Shown one piece after another: positions 11,865 through 24,331 of a DNA stretch of 64,000 nt; position 1 is the first letter of the stretch; each line of letters begins with the position of its first letter. The DNA comes from Nymphaea colorata (lineage: Eukaryota; Streptophyta; Magnoliopsida; Nymphaeales; Nymphaeaceae). The stretch lies in the NCBI RefSeq assembly GCF_008831285.2, contig NC_045139.1, positions 14,242,354 to 14,306,353 of the forward strand, given 5' to 3'. Made by a program: the position numbers and the translations under genes. The notes beneath the pieces are model-generated. The model was not told where the DNA came from and ran no database searches. It saw nothing but the letters and a program-made list of their open reading frames with translations.

Positions 11865-12533
11865 GAGATGATGATAAGAAAGACCAAAAAGTAAGAATCA
11901 TGCGCATCTTAGGCCGATGTTTACTGATGTAATATTGGTCACCATCATGGCCAAATAATAAAGCGTCCACTTTGTTGAGATGGACTCATGCAAGCCACAT
12001 GAGCCTTACGTCTATGTCATCATGACCTAATAATCCAGCGCATGCGCCCCCATCATCCATCATCTTCAGTACCTTATTATATATACATGGACATGTAAAC
12101 TTATTTGTAGCATGTCTGCCTTTGGGTATTTGGATATATTTGAGGCTTGAGGTGAAACTGGATGGTCGGGTTGGTTCGGGTCTTTTTAGACCCATATTTA
12201 AAATGGGTCCATAATGTGGACTCTAGACCCTTATAAACCAAGCAAAAGACTTCATTTATTACATTGCGTTTTTTATTATCCGGTCTGCACTTAAATTCTA
12301 AGACGTGGACCGCTAGATTTAAATTGGGTAGGTATTAATTGTAAGTCTCCGCGGCGTGGCTGTGAATTAATTAGGACCGTTCCATCAGTTGATAATGGGC
12401 TCATGGCCGTTGATTTTCGAAATTTATCGGTCGTAGCATTATTCTCTGAAAATGAATATAAGAAAATCTAAGTATAGTTTTAGGAATCTTGGCCTGCTAT
12501 CCTGTTATTTGTTTTTTGGAAGCCTTAGCTTAA

Positions 12534-12763
12534 GGGGGTGTTTGATTACTCTGGATACGATCTAATCTGAATCTGCCATCGCATGTTTTTGTTGATACAT
12601 GGTAAAATTTATAGTTTATCAAATTAAAGATCCTATAAAATTCATTCTTAAGATCCTTATTTTACTTTTTTGCGTTGAAAAAAAAAATCAGATTTAATAT
12701 CAGAGGAGGGAAAGCACGGCCCTCAAATCGTGAAGATTTCAAATCCGATGTTATCAAACACCT
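12534..12763. mobile_element. Best-preserved TTTGAT-type MITE (copy C)
   Basis: About 230 bp. The left end GGGGGTGTTTGATTAC and the reverse complement of the right end (AAGGTGTTTGATAACA) form inverted repeats. Internal words TGGTAAAATTTATAG, ATCAAATTAAAGATCC, GATCCTTATTTTAC and ATCAGATTTAA recur in copies A and B. The G-run plus GTGTTTG terminus is common in plant hAT-type MITEs. I see no clean 8-bp target-site duplication. Confidence 0.55.
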
Positions 12764-14699
12764 TCTCATGTATACATGATGATCACAACCGCGCTGCATT
12801 TTTTTAATTACAGAAGTTATTCGTGGTTTGATTCAATGAATTCCGGTCCCAAAAGTCCACTTGTCTGTCGTAAATTAGAGGCCGAGAGGACCACCCTTCA
12901 AGTTTCAATCCCTCAAATATTTTTCCATCTTCCCAATGAATGGTAGCTGCTAGAAATTAATGACGAAGATGTTGATCAAAAACTCACTATCAATTACCAA
13001 ATAATATCTAGACTTCTTCCCATATATATTCTCGTTTTTTTCTTTTTGGCAGTTGACAAAAGCAACATGCCGAACCTTCGTGCGGAAGAATACCCTTGAT
13101 TTTTGAACAATTTGGAAGTAAGAACCTCCCTTTTGCCGAAAGCAGTAGAAGAATATAAATAAGCAAATAGTTATGAAACATTAGTTATACAAAAAAAAAA
13201 AAAAAATTGGAGTTGGTGTGGGCAACTGCCTACCCTAGACCAATTTATATGTAGTTTCACTACTGGTTTGGACCCAGACCCAATGACATTAAGTCTGGAG
13301 TACATGCCATATCCACATCAACCAACCTGGCTGGATCCAGATTCCAGCAGAAGTGTCGGCTCTCTTGGGGAACAGGGCTCAGATCAGGCCAAACTCCGCC
13401 CAGTCCGGTCATCGTCCACAAGTCAGCAAGATCCTATGTAGTCAGCTTGGAGCTGGACCCACTTGGTCCAGTGGACCCATTTTGATCTAATCGTACGCTC
13501 AGTCCCAGTGACACACCGCAGGATATTTCTGGCATTAGTTAAAAGCAACTAGAGTTTTACGTCATTTGGACCGTCCTTGGAGCCTTCTAGCGGCCCCTGA
13601 CGTCAGCCGCACCGCCCAACTTTGAACGGAAGAAAGTGGGCCGCTCTCACAAATCACACCACTTGCTTACGAAATTACCCTTGTTTGTATACAATAACAC
13701 CGATTAACCCACCCCCCATCTTGCAACGGGCGGAAAACTTATGCGTTTGATCGGTTTGGAAATATTAACGAAAATGTGAGAGGCCAAGAGCTTAAATGTT
13801 TGAAATTAATTGACAGGAATCTTTTTCGACTTGTAAAAGTTTGAAAAAAAGAGTTTGGTGTTATTCTTATTACCTTTTAAACAGGCGGGCCAGAGCTAGA
13901 TGGAGCTCTTATTGCATCAAATTAATGGAGACATGTTTCATATGTTGGATTCATGGTTTTGTTCAACGTAAAGATCTTAAGTTCCAACGATTATTAGTTG
14001 AGCAGACCTCTGGTTGACTTGATGACAATTTCTTATTTTTTCTTAGAAATCAGTAATAGTGGAAGATTTGAATGTTTTTTGATCTTGGGGGTTCCATTTT
14101 AGGATTTAATTCGGTGAACTAATTCAAAAGGAAAGAGGAATCCAAAACAATGAATTGCACATCCAAGAAATATTAGACCATCTCCTCCCCTTAATGGCAG
14201 CTCACTTTTTTATAAAATAAATAAAGAGAGAGAGAGACAAAAAATCATGCTAAAAATTTAGCCATTTACAAGGTCTAAACGTTTTGCCTCTTACATTTGA
14301 CATTTTCAAGTTGCAAATTTTCAACTGGAAAAGATGAGGAGGTCGTCTTCGTCAATTTATGGTTCATTGGCAACTAGCGTAATTTCTTGAGAGACGTGGA
14401 TAAACAGGCAATGGAAGTGGGGAGGAAGAGGAACATTATTGAAAGTGTGAATTTGCATCTCTCTCCTCTCTCTCTCTCTATAGTAAGTAAGACAAAAGAG
14501 CAGGAAAAAGAAAAACCTCAGATTTGGTTTCAAGCAACAGCGTCCCAAGAATAAAACTAAAGCATTTTGTTAGTTTTTGCACGAGATGCAATTTTGTAAC
14601 TCGTCCCTTTAATACTCACTCAATGCATCTCAAAAGTTGCTCGCCAGTAATTTCCCCAAGTAATTCTCTGTCTCTTCAGTTCCACTCTGCACACAACTG

Positions 14700-15165
14700 A
14701 AACAGAACACCTCTCTCTCTCTCTCTCTCTCTCCCAAATGGGCTAAAAAGACAGAGAGAAAGAAAAGCTGGCCCTTCCATGTATAATGGCGACAGGTTAG
14801 AACCCACCGGCGATTGTTGCAGGTTTCTCTCTCTCTCTCTCTCTCTCTCTTTTTGTAGATTTGCAACTTTTTGTGGGTTCTTATGCTTGTTGGTGTTCCA
14901 TAATAATTTTGGTTTTGCGTATGCTTTTACTTTTGGAAATTCCTGTCTTGGTATATTTTTGCTGGAACAAGAGTGTGACTACAGTTTTTTTTCTTGATTC
15001 AGTTGTTGAGTGTTTCTTTTTCATTTGTTCTTTTTTCTCATTCCAGTTTCGTGAAGAACTTCTGAATTGACATTTCTGAGTTGGGAAGTTACTGCATCAA
15101 AGAGTGAGCTCATCTGGAGATCTACAGCAGCGCCGCCCATATTGTTAGTGGGGCTGAGAGTAGCC
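14700..15165 (+). promoter_or_regulatory. Probable CT-rich 5' leader of NET1 with a leader intron
   Basis: CT microsatellites lie at about 14713-14733 and 14826-14850. A good donor (TTGCAG|GTTTCT) at 14820 and an acceptor (CATTCCAG) near 15045 suggest an intron in the untranslated leader. The first leader part has an ATG at 14779 opening a small upstream frame (MYNGDRLEPTGDCC). The leader second exon then runs into the ATG at 15166. No transcript data support the borders. Confidence 0.4.
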
Positions 15166-15458
15166 ATGTTGCACGCTGATCCAAGCCGTTTGTATTCATG
15201 GTGGTGGAATAGCCATATCAGCCCGAAGAATTCTAAATGGCTTCAGGAAAATCTCACTGGTGAGGATTATGCTTTTCTGCTTCTCATGTTGCTTGTCAAA
15301 TTTTTTGTTATTCATTTGTATGCATTTCTAGTAAATAGGCCGAAGCAGATGAAGATGGAGATTCTAACTATGATCATGAACTTGTTGCTAGTGTAAGCAT
15401 ATTTTGTGTGCAATTTGCTGGGGTAGGTCAAGCAGATTAAGGTTTATCCAATATGAAG

Positions 15459-15490
<32 letters not shown>

Positions 15491-18400
15491 CTCTCTCTTA
15501 ATATTTATAAGGTGTCATGATAGAAACGAGCAAGAGTATGAACTTCTTCTGTTATTTGTGACTGTTCTTAGTGGTCACTGAGACGGAAGCATGAAGTGCC
15601 GTATCAAAATTTACTTATCGCAGGGATTCCAGTGATCATTTATATATTAAGCATTCTATAGAAACTCTTCACGCTAATTCTCCTGCACAAATTGCTTTAA
15701 AGTTCTCATTGACTTTCTAATTTGCTGATGAATCTTGTTGCATGAAGTTGTCATATGAACTGCTGAGATCTCGTCGGTTATGGTGATTTGAATTCCTAGA
15801 GTACAAGTTAGCGTTTTTTGTGTTTATATCAAATCCATGCCTGGAACTGATCCCTCTCCCAAGAACTAAATCAATTAGAAACTTTTCTAAAAGGAGCATG
15901 AGCATCTACTTCAGCTGTATGAAACACCACCATACAGATTCATATTTTGTCACGAGTTGACCTGTAGGTAGATGATGCCCCTGGTCGACAGCCTTTTGTT
16001 TTATACCCACAGAAATTGAAACGAGAAGTAAATTATGCATTTCAATTTTCAACAATTTCATTCATAGAGCTAATTTGGACAGGTAGTTCATTATGTCAGT
16101 CTCACAGAAAAACTTCAGATGTATTAGGTATAATCATGCATTTCTACAATCCTATATCCTCCCAACAATTGAAATTTTATTAATCAGGATGAGTGTATGA
16201 GTCCATGTGCCTCTTTACTGCAGCTTGCACTACTCTTTATGTAGGTTATATGGTTTCCTGAGTCTGTGATATTTAAAGGTTAGACACTTATAAGTCCTGT
16301 ACCTTATAGTTTCTAAATATTTTTTGCACTTATATTCTCTTTATTTTGCCTGTGGATTTGTCTTAATTATTTCTGAGTTAATATCTATTGTAGATATGGA
16401 TGCGAAAGTCAAAGCAATGATCAAGCTTATAGAAGAAGATGCCGATTCCTTTGCAAGAAGAGCAGAAATGTATTACAAGAAACGGCCAGAGCTTATGAAG
16501 CTGGTTGAGGAGTTCTACAGAGCATATCGTGCATTAGCGGAGAGATATGATCATGCCACTGGTGAACTTCGTCAAGCTCATAGGACAATGGCAGAAGCAT
16601 TTCCAAATCAAATCCCCTTCAACTTGTCTGACGATTCTCCTCCAGGTTCCACTGTTACAGATATTGAACCTAATACACCTGAAGTTCAACATCCAGTGCG
16701 CCCTCTGTTTGATTCAGATGACTCAAAAGGAGACTCTTCAAGGCCAACATCATTTTTTCCAGTTGTCAAAAGAAGTGTAGTTTCTTCAGAAGGAAATGAT
16801 GCTGTCACAAACAGAAAAGGGTTGAAAGAGCTCAATGAACTGTTTTTGCCCAATCAGACTTCAGATAAAGGGGCTCCTGAATCTGGAAGAAGTGGAGGAA
16901 ATGCAAGATATACAGATGGAAAGTTGAAAAGGGTTCTAAATTTCCAAGGTAGTGAAGGAAAGGGTTCTGAATTGAAAGTGCAGATCGAGGCAAGTACATA
17001 CCAACAGAATAAGATAGAAACACAAGATAGAGGGACTCAGTATGAGACCTCAGATCTTCAGACTGAAGAAGAAAATGAGAAAAATAAATCAGAACCTGAG
17101 GTTCCTAATCTACAAATGACACTCTCCAAAATGCAAGAAGAAAGAGAAGCTGCTATTCTTCAGAGTCAACAGTCTACGGAGCAGTATCAGAATGCTTTGC
17201 AAAGAGTGTCTGATTTGGAAGCTCAAGTTTCTGTTGCACATGAAGAAATTCGAAGGCTTAATGAGGAGATCTTTAAAGGGATTGTCAATTTTAAGAATGC
17301 TGAAGAGAGAACTATTTTGTTAGAAAGGGCAAATCAGTCTCTGGAATCAGAGATGGATAATTTGGTAAAAAAGTTTATATTGCAACAGGAAGAGCTTAAG
17401 AGAGCACATAATGAGTTGGAAAAAATCAGGATCTGCATGCAAGAAGAGCGCTTGCAATCAATGAGTCGTGAAACAGCTCATCAATCTCTGCGACAGCTGT
17501 ATTCCCAGTCACAGGAACAATGCAGAATATTGATGTTAGAGCACCAGCATCGGATCCATCATTTGGAAGATCAACTTGTTAGATTGAAAGAAGAAAATAA
17601 CAGCCTGAATGCTCAAAACATGTCTTCTGCATTTTCATTAAAGAATCTACAAGATGATGCCTGCAGATTGAAGGAGGTAATAAGGAAACTTGAAGAAGAA
17701 GTTGAACTTCGTATCGATCAAAGGAATGCCCTGCAACAGGAACTGTACTGTCTGAAAGAGGAAAGGAATGACTTGGACAGAAGATACACTGCTTTAATAG
17801 GCCAAATAGAGTCGGTGGGGTTGGATTCCAAATGTCTTCGGTCATCTATTAAGGACTTACAGGATGAAAATATTCTTCTAAAGGAGAGCTGCAATAAGAA
17901 AGACGAAGAGAAGGCAATTCTGTTCGAGAGTCTGAAAAGTATGTCTAGAACCTTGGGAGGAAAGGATCGTTTGGAAAAACAACTGCTAGATAATGCCTGT
18001 GATCTGGAAGATTTGAAGGAAATACTGAAAATTATGGAAGACACCTTCCATTCTCTCATTGAAGACAAATTAGTCCTTGCAGAAGAGAAAGACAGTCTGG
18101 CTGCTAAGGCCAATTGCATGATGCAATTTCAGCAAGTATTGGAGGCACTGAATGCAGAGGCTGAAGCGAGATGTCTGTGTTTGGAGGAGGAGAAAGAATT
18201 GATGCTTAGTCAGCTTGAGGAAGAACGTGAGGGCATTCTTCAATCTAGCACTAACTGGGAAAACCGAATAAGTTTGCTGCTAGAAGAAAGTGAAAACAGG
18301 AAGGCCAGACTAGAAGAGGAAGAAGATCGGATAATTGAAGCTCAAATTGAAATAGGTGTGGCATACTGTGTTATTCTTGATATGTGCAGAATGAATAGAG

Positions 18401-21400
18401 ATATGTCCATTGAATGCCAGAAATATTGTGAGATCTCATCAAACATCAAAAGGCTGGCCTCTGAACTTGAAAAGAAAAGTTTAGATCAACATATGCAATT
18501 ACAATCCATTCTTGACAAGAATTCTTTGACTGTAGAACAGAATGCAAGGCTTAGATCAGGTATAGGACAGCTGGTAGAGTTACTTAATATTGATTTTAAT
18601 TTTGGATGTATTGATAAAGCTGGGACGGATGTAATTTTTCATAACATTCGGACCAAAATTGAGTCCTTGATTTCATTGCTTGCAGCTGCCCAAAATGAAA
18701 ATGAACAAATGCTTCTCGAGAGCATAATATTTGCTACTTTGTTAGAGCAGCTAGCACTGGAGCTGTCTGGTCTATGTCTTAGAAAGGAAGCACTTGAGGC
18801 AGAGATTGCTGCACAAGCAGAGGAACTAAGGGCTTTGCATAGTGAAAAGCGTCAGATTAAAGAACTAAATGAGCTGCTGAAATGCAAGGTGCTTTCATTG
18901 GAGGAACAGGGAAAAGTACTTGAGACTGAAGTTGGCATTGCTCGTCGAGAGTTGTCTGATTCTCAGGAGCTGAATAGATCATTGGAAAATCAGAACCACA
19001 AGTTGTATGAAGAGAACATGTCTTTTGCAAAAGATCTCATCAATTTGAAGGGACAGAAGCATAATTTAGAAGAGGAGAACAACACCATTCTTAGTGAGGC
19101 CCTGTCACTGGGAAATCTTGCTTTGATCTTTGAGAGATTTAGCACTGAAAAGACTACAGAAATTAGAAGACTCAATGGGGCACTAAGTTTCATGACCACC
19201 ATTAATTGTACTCTTGAGGAGGAGACTAAGTTAGTGACTGAAAAGCTGAAAATGTTGGAGATGGAAAATTCAGATTTCAGATCATCAATGGAAAAGTTGG
19301 AAGAATTCAAATTTTGTTCAATGTCTTTGCAAGGTGAGGTTGATACATTAAAACTTGCATGTGGACAGTTGAATCAGCATATTGAACTTGGACAGAAGTT
19401 GCTTAATGAGAAAGAACTGAAGCTAACTGAAGCAGAGAAAAAGATGGAGAAAATGCAACTTGAACAAGCGGAAATTACAAGTCAACTTGAACATGTCAAG
19501 AAGGAGGCTGGAGAGGTTGCAGCAATCAAGGTAACACTGGAGAAGAGTTTGATGGAGTTAAAAACTGACAGTGTTAATAAATCAAAAAAAATTGACCACA
19601 TGCGTGAAGAAGAAGAGATATTGAAGTTGGAGTTGGGTAGATTGCTCAGGAGAGTTGATTATCTCAACCTCCAAGAGGAGCATATGAAGACTGAACTGAA
19701 AGAAAAAATGAACGAAATTGAGCTCCTATACACTTCATTTTCAACAGTATACTGTGATCTTCATGTTTCTGTCATCCATGTTGTAGTACTCGAGCAAAAA
19801 GTGTATGAACTGATTGTTGCATGCAAAACCTTAGATGAACAAATACAAGCACAGGCAAAGAAATTTCTAGACGAAAATGCTTCCAAGAATGAAGAGATTA
19901 ATGAATTAAAGAGGAAAAATGCCTTGCTGGAAGAAGAAAATGGAAACATGAAAGTCGAATCCTCTGGATATTTATCCCTCATATCATCTCTAAAGGAAAG
20001 TACAATTTCTCTGGAAGAACAGTGCTCAGCTCTGATGCGGATTCAACCAAGCTCTCTAGAGGTGCTCCCTGTTCTGTATCTGTCTTAGTTCTCCATATGG
20101 GTCCAGTTATCCTTAATCATGGTTGTCTACATTTAGTACAAGATGGAAATCATTTGGTCGAGCGATGCTCATCAAGACCAGAAAGGGTAGTGCATCCTGA
20201 CAGAGTGTCCATCTTGGACTTTGTTAGGCAAGAATCTCTGAAATGGTCATTTTCATGGGGCACTAAGAATCATGCGTTGCAGGCTCAGTTAGCTTATTAA
20301 GAATCTTTCACCCTCTCTATGTTTTCCCTTTAACTTCCATCAGAGTAGCAAAAAGCCATGAGCTGGACCTGAAGGCCTAGCTGATTCATTTGTAGGGTTC
20401 TTAGTGTAATTGGTAAGTAATGTTGTTGATGATGGATTTACTGACCTAGTTATTCTCCTTTCTATTCCTTTTCAGGATACTGGATTATGCCACTCTCATC
20501 ATACAAACAAAGTTTGTGAATCCTGTGAAGATAATTATCATGCTACAGAAACTGTACAATCTACAGAAGGGCAACAGGAGCTGCATGCTTTGCAGGCAAA
20601 AATTCAGGCGATAGATTTCACTGTCAGGGAATTCGAAGACATCAAAAGAGAATATCATGAAATAAAACTGATTAAAGCAGCATTGGAGAAGCAGCGGGAT
20701 GTTTTGGCAGAGGAGATAGTCAACAAGGACAAGGAGATGAACAGTATTCTTGGAGAGAAGGAGAAATTGGAACTCGAATCTGACAAACTGCTAAAACAGA
20801 TTAATGAATGGCAACTCCGTGAAGAGTACCTCAAGTCAGAACTAAAATCAAGTGCAGAGGAGCTTGAGCTGTGGCAGACAAACTCAGAAGCAGTGTATCA
20901 CGATCTTCAAACCTGTGCCTTCCATGAAGCAGTGATTGAACAAAAGTTGCATGAATTGGCTCAATCATACCAAATTCTTGAATTGAAGTCTCAGCACCAG
21001 GCCAAAGAGTTTCTTAATGACATAACTTCCTTAAAAGTGGAAACTGATGAATCCAAGAGGAGAATCACAGATCTAGAAATATTAAATGAAGAAATAAATG
21101 TGAGATCCAATAAAACTTCATTGGTTTTATCATCCGTAAAAGAAAGATTGTGTTCTCTTGAAGATCACTGTCTAGCAGCATTGGGGACTCAGGTACTTGG
21201 ATGTCAGAAACCAAATGTATGTTTTATCCGTTTAGCATTATGAGCATGTGGAATTGAAATTATACTGATTTGTAGTATTTTGTTTTCCTTCTAGTTGTCA
21301 AGGTTCATAGTCATTGTGGTCAATGAATAGGTCATATAGATATTTACGACAAACAGTGACTACATTTTCCAGATTTTCTGATGACAATTGTTTATTATAT

Positions 21401-22561
21401 TTTCAGGATGCTGACTCATCTTATGAGCGGGTTATGACAAATGTGGATCCTGAAAGTGCTTTTGTATGTTTGGGAACAGAGATTGAGGTTCTAAATCTAC
21501 AAGATATGCTGATCAAGCTTAAGAACATCGAAAAGTTGGTGATGGAGATGTCTCAGCACAATCAGCTAATTCACGAAAAAGAAGGAAGAGAACAATCAGA
21601 TGCAAACTCTAAATTGGAAATGGAAATTCTAACATGCAAAGACGAAGCAGTCAGACAGGAAGATCACAAAATCTGTAATCCTGTGGATCGACGAAAAAAT
21701 GGAGTGACAAACCATGGCACTAAAAATGTTTTGGTAACAAAAGACATTCAACTGGATCATGTTTCTGATTCATCTTCTTTCTATGGAAGTGGTGCTGGTT
21801 CATTTAGAAATGAAAACAGAGAAAATGCTGAACCAGATGAGCAGATGCTGGTATTGTGGGAAGCTGCTGAAAGGCACTGCAGTCTTGGATCCAAGAGCCA
21901 TCCTTCAGTGAAGTCCCAACCATCTGATGCCGATTCAATTAAAAATGATAATGGGTTCTCCGAACTACAGATTGAGAGAGACGTGGCAGTTGACAAGATG
22001 GAGGTGTCCTCTGAAATTGAGAAGAGCAAGAGGATCAGGGAGGTGCTCACTGCTGAAGCTCATCGCCTGATAGACCTGCAAAACAATGCACAAGGGTTGA
22101 ATAAAAGGTTTGAAAAGCTGACTAAGAATGGCCATCCAAATGCACTTGAAATTAATGATACACAAGAGCGCCTGCGGAAAGCAGAATCAATGATCCTGCA
22201 ACTGATTGAAGCCAATCATGAATGGCTGGAAGTTAGTCGTGATAGCCCTATTGCATGCTCCAGAGGAGAAGAAGCAGGATTGATAGGACGAACGCTTGAA
22301 GATGTGCCAGACGTTCATAGACCCTATGTTCAAGAGGCCGGTAAAAGGTTGGAAAAGATTGAGCAGTTAGAGTTGGAATTGCAAAGGATAGAGTTTATGC
22401 TGAGGAAGTTTGAGGATGTACAAGTTAGTAAAAGCCATGCAGCTATAGAGAAACGAGCACGAGTTCTTCTAAGGGATTACCTTTACGGTGGTAAAGGAAA
22501 TCGCCAGGAGAGAAAGAATAAATTTTGTGGCTGTGTCAGACCTTCAAGAAAGGCTGAGTGA
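15166..22561 (+). CDS. NET1: NETWORKED 1-type actin-binding protein (NAB/KIP1 domain, long coiled coil)
   Basis: Plant-specific membrane-associated actin-binding protein; NET1 members link F-actin to the plasma membrane and plasmodesmata. Four coding exons: 15166-15259, 16394-20061, 20476-21192 and 21407-22561, all GT-AG, giving 1877 aa, the usual NET1 size. Exon 1 holds the first part of the NAB domain ([20 protein letters not shown]); a phase-1 intron splits the Asp before [20 protein letters not shown], the same place I recall in NET1 relatives. The NAB domain continues through [20 protein letters not shown] and [18 protein letters not shown] to about residue 90. The rest is almost wholly Glu/Lys/Leu-rich coiled coil with heptads ([28 protein letters not shown]). 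The C-terminus contains the [20 protein letters not shown] segment and ends near [11 protein letters not shown]. The start at 15166 gives MLHADPSRL in place of the usual MATLLH; no in-frame upstream ATG exists. Exact paralogue unknown. Confidence 0.94.
15461..15496. repeat. (CT)n microsatellite in NET1 intron 1
   Basis: A run of about fourteen CT units with one interruption (CTTTCTTT), in the 1.1-kb intron that splits the NAB domain. Confidence 0.85.
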
Positions 22562-24331
22562 GGTTCTACTATTTATACTGAAGCCACGATAGTTGGTAGT
22601 TGCTATGAGAGGTGAGAGAAAGTATGGATGTCATGAATGCAATAATTGATATTTTTTTACAATATTAATTGCATTTTATGCTAAATTGCTTCCATTTTCT
22701 CCCTGCGACCTTAATTGCTGGATATCATTGCAGAGTCTCTTAGTAGTTCTTTAGATTAAACCGTAAGGTCATGTGGGGGGAAGCAAGGTATATAAAGCTA
22801 CTTGCATCAGCGTGGTTTGCTTTATATATTCGGTTAGTTAACGAGGATCAGCAGATTAATATTCCATCTGATTTACAACAAAATAAATTACTAGCCCTTA
22901 AACCCAACTCGTGCTATTGGTTTGAGCCACAAGAAACAGCATACCCTCATAGTCCCTTGACTAAGTTTTGAAGGCAAGAGCTTTTCTTGTTGCACTCATA
23001 TCCTTCAGGGTAATCCGTCTGGTGTATCAAGTGTCCATATTTCAAGGATACATGTTTAAGCTATATCGCTGTAGAGAAAAACTGCTTTTTATGCGATCTG
23101 TTCAATTCGTTGACGAAGTGGTATTTCTGTTATCGCGCACGCTTTTAGTCATGTATATTTGTATCCAATGTAAATCTACACACACACCCACCCAAAAGAG
23201 CCATGAAGACCCAGACAACCGACAGATTTGAAGGTCGTTGGATCATCTTATGCAAACAATTCGTCATTAGGGTTCAGACGAGGAAAATGGGATATCAACT
23301 GCGTTCGCTTGTCAAGAAACTAAAACCTTCCGACTCTCCGGGCCAAGAGACCATCAGAGCAAAGGTACCATCACATGACGAAGCAGGGGAAGAACTCACA
23401 GGTGAGGGAAATGATGGGGCATTCGAAAAACTTCTAAAAACAAAGGGCAAAAAAAATAGACTGCTTTCGCGAGGTACTCACTCGTGTTTAGCCGACCGAA
23501 AAATTCCGATATAAATACTTAATATAAACAGACTTGTGGGCAAAGTTTCAGCGATGCTGTCCTAGAGAAGAACATCAGGTCACAATCAGCATATCATCAC
23601 CACCTTGGAAGAAAAATATATAAAATATACTACAGAAACTTGGATGAGTAACATCCCTTATTTATTAAAATGGCTTCTGTAACTTGGCGAAAATGACCTT
23701 CAGTAATTGTGACAGTCACGACAATGATGGAGTTATAAAGGTGTATGGACATGCTGGTCAACGCTTTACCTGAAAAACAAAAAAAACTCGATGTTCGAGA
23801 ACAAGATCAGACACACGGCTTGAAGGCCACGAAAAACATCATTTATTGTGTAAAGCACCTACAGAATTAGGTGGGTTACATTCAAACATGCAACAACTTA
23901 AGCTAAATCGTGCATAAAAAAAATTCCAACTCCCTGCCAACCATGAACGCAGCTTGGAGACATCGGACCAATTTGAATGTTGCCATGTGACAAAAGACAG
24001 TCACTTTGGCCAAATTAATATAGAGATCAAATGTCACATAAGAAACATAATTCCACCTGAGTCGAAAACATTGAATAACCACACGCTGATGGAAACTGTG
24101 AACGTCAATAATATGCTCCTTGTGTCCTCACTGTTCTCTTCCCGATTAGAGATGCAGATGAAATACATGTAACCAGATAAAATATGTGCTTAAAACAGAC
24201 AAAATCCAATACTACAATAAAGAAGCCATCTCTTTCAAAAACTGTGTTCCCCAAAATGAAACAAAAACTAATAAATGCAGTAAAATTAAACAAAAAATAA
24301 CAAACTACGGCATCATCGAACTCGTATCACG
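22562..24331. other. Convergent 3' region between NET1 and RPS3a
   Basis: About 1.8 kb lies between two converging genes and should hold both 3' UTRs. A plus-strand frame at 23203-23514 (103 codons) is Lys/Arg-rich but matches nothing I know and has no start context of note; I do not call it a gene. No repeat family is recognised. Confidence 0.5.

Larger units (their letters stand above)
4500..14600. other. Gene-poor region with MITE remnants and tandem repeats
   Basis: No reading frame here resembles a known protein; the longest frames are under 90 codons and lack family motifs. The stretch is AT-rich and carries a degenerate tandem duplication (4941-5276), several hAT-like MITE remnants, a 107-bp tandem duplication (9135-9348), an (ATTTT)n tract at 6717-6738, an (AT)n tract at 6330-6347 and other microsatellites. 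Its last 1-2 kb should include the NET1 promoter. The block at about 13210-13500 is somewhat richer in G+C than its surroundings and has repeated GGACCCA-type words, but I cannot assign it. Confidence 0.6.

Noticed and set aside
23203-23514. 103-codon plus-strand frame after NET1
   Set aside because: Lys/Arg-rich but without recognisable domain, neighbouring exons or conservation evidence; kept as intergenic.
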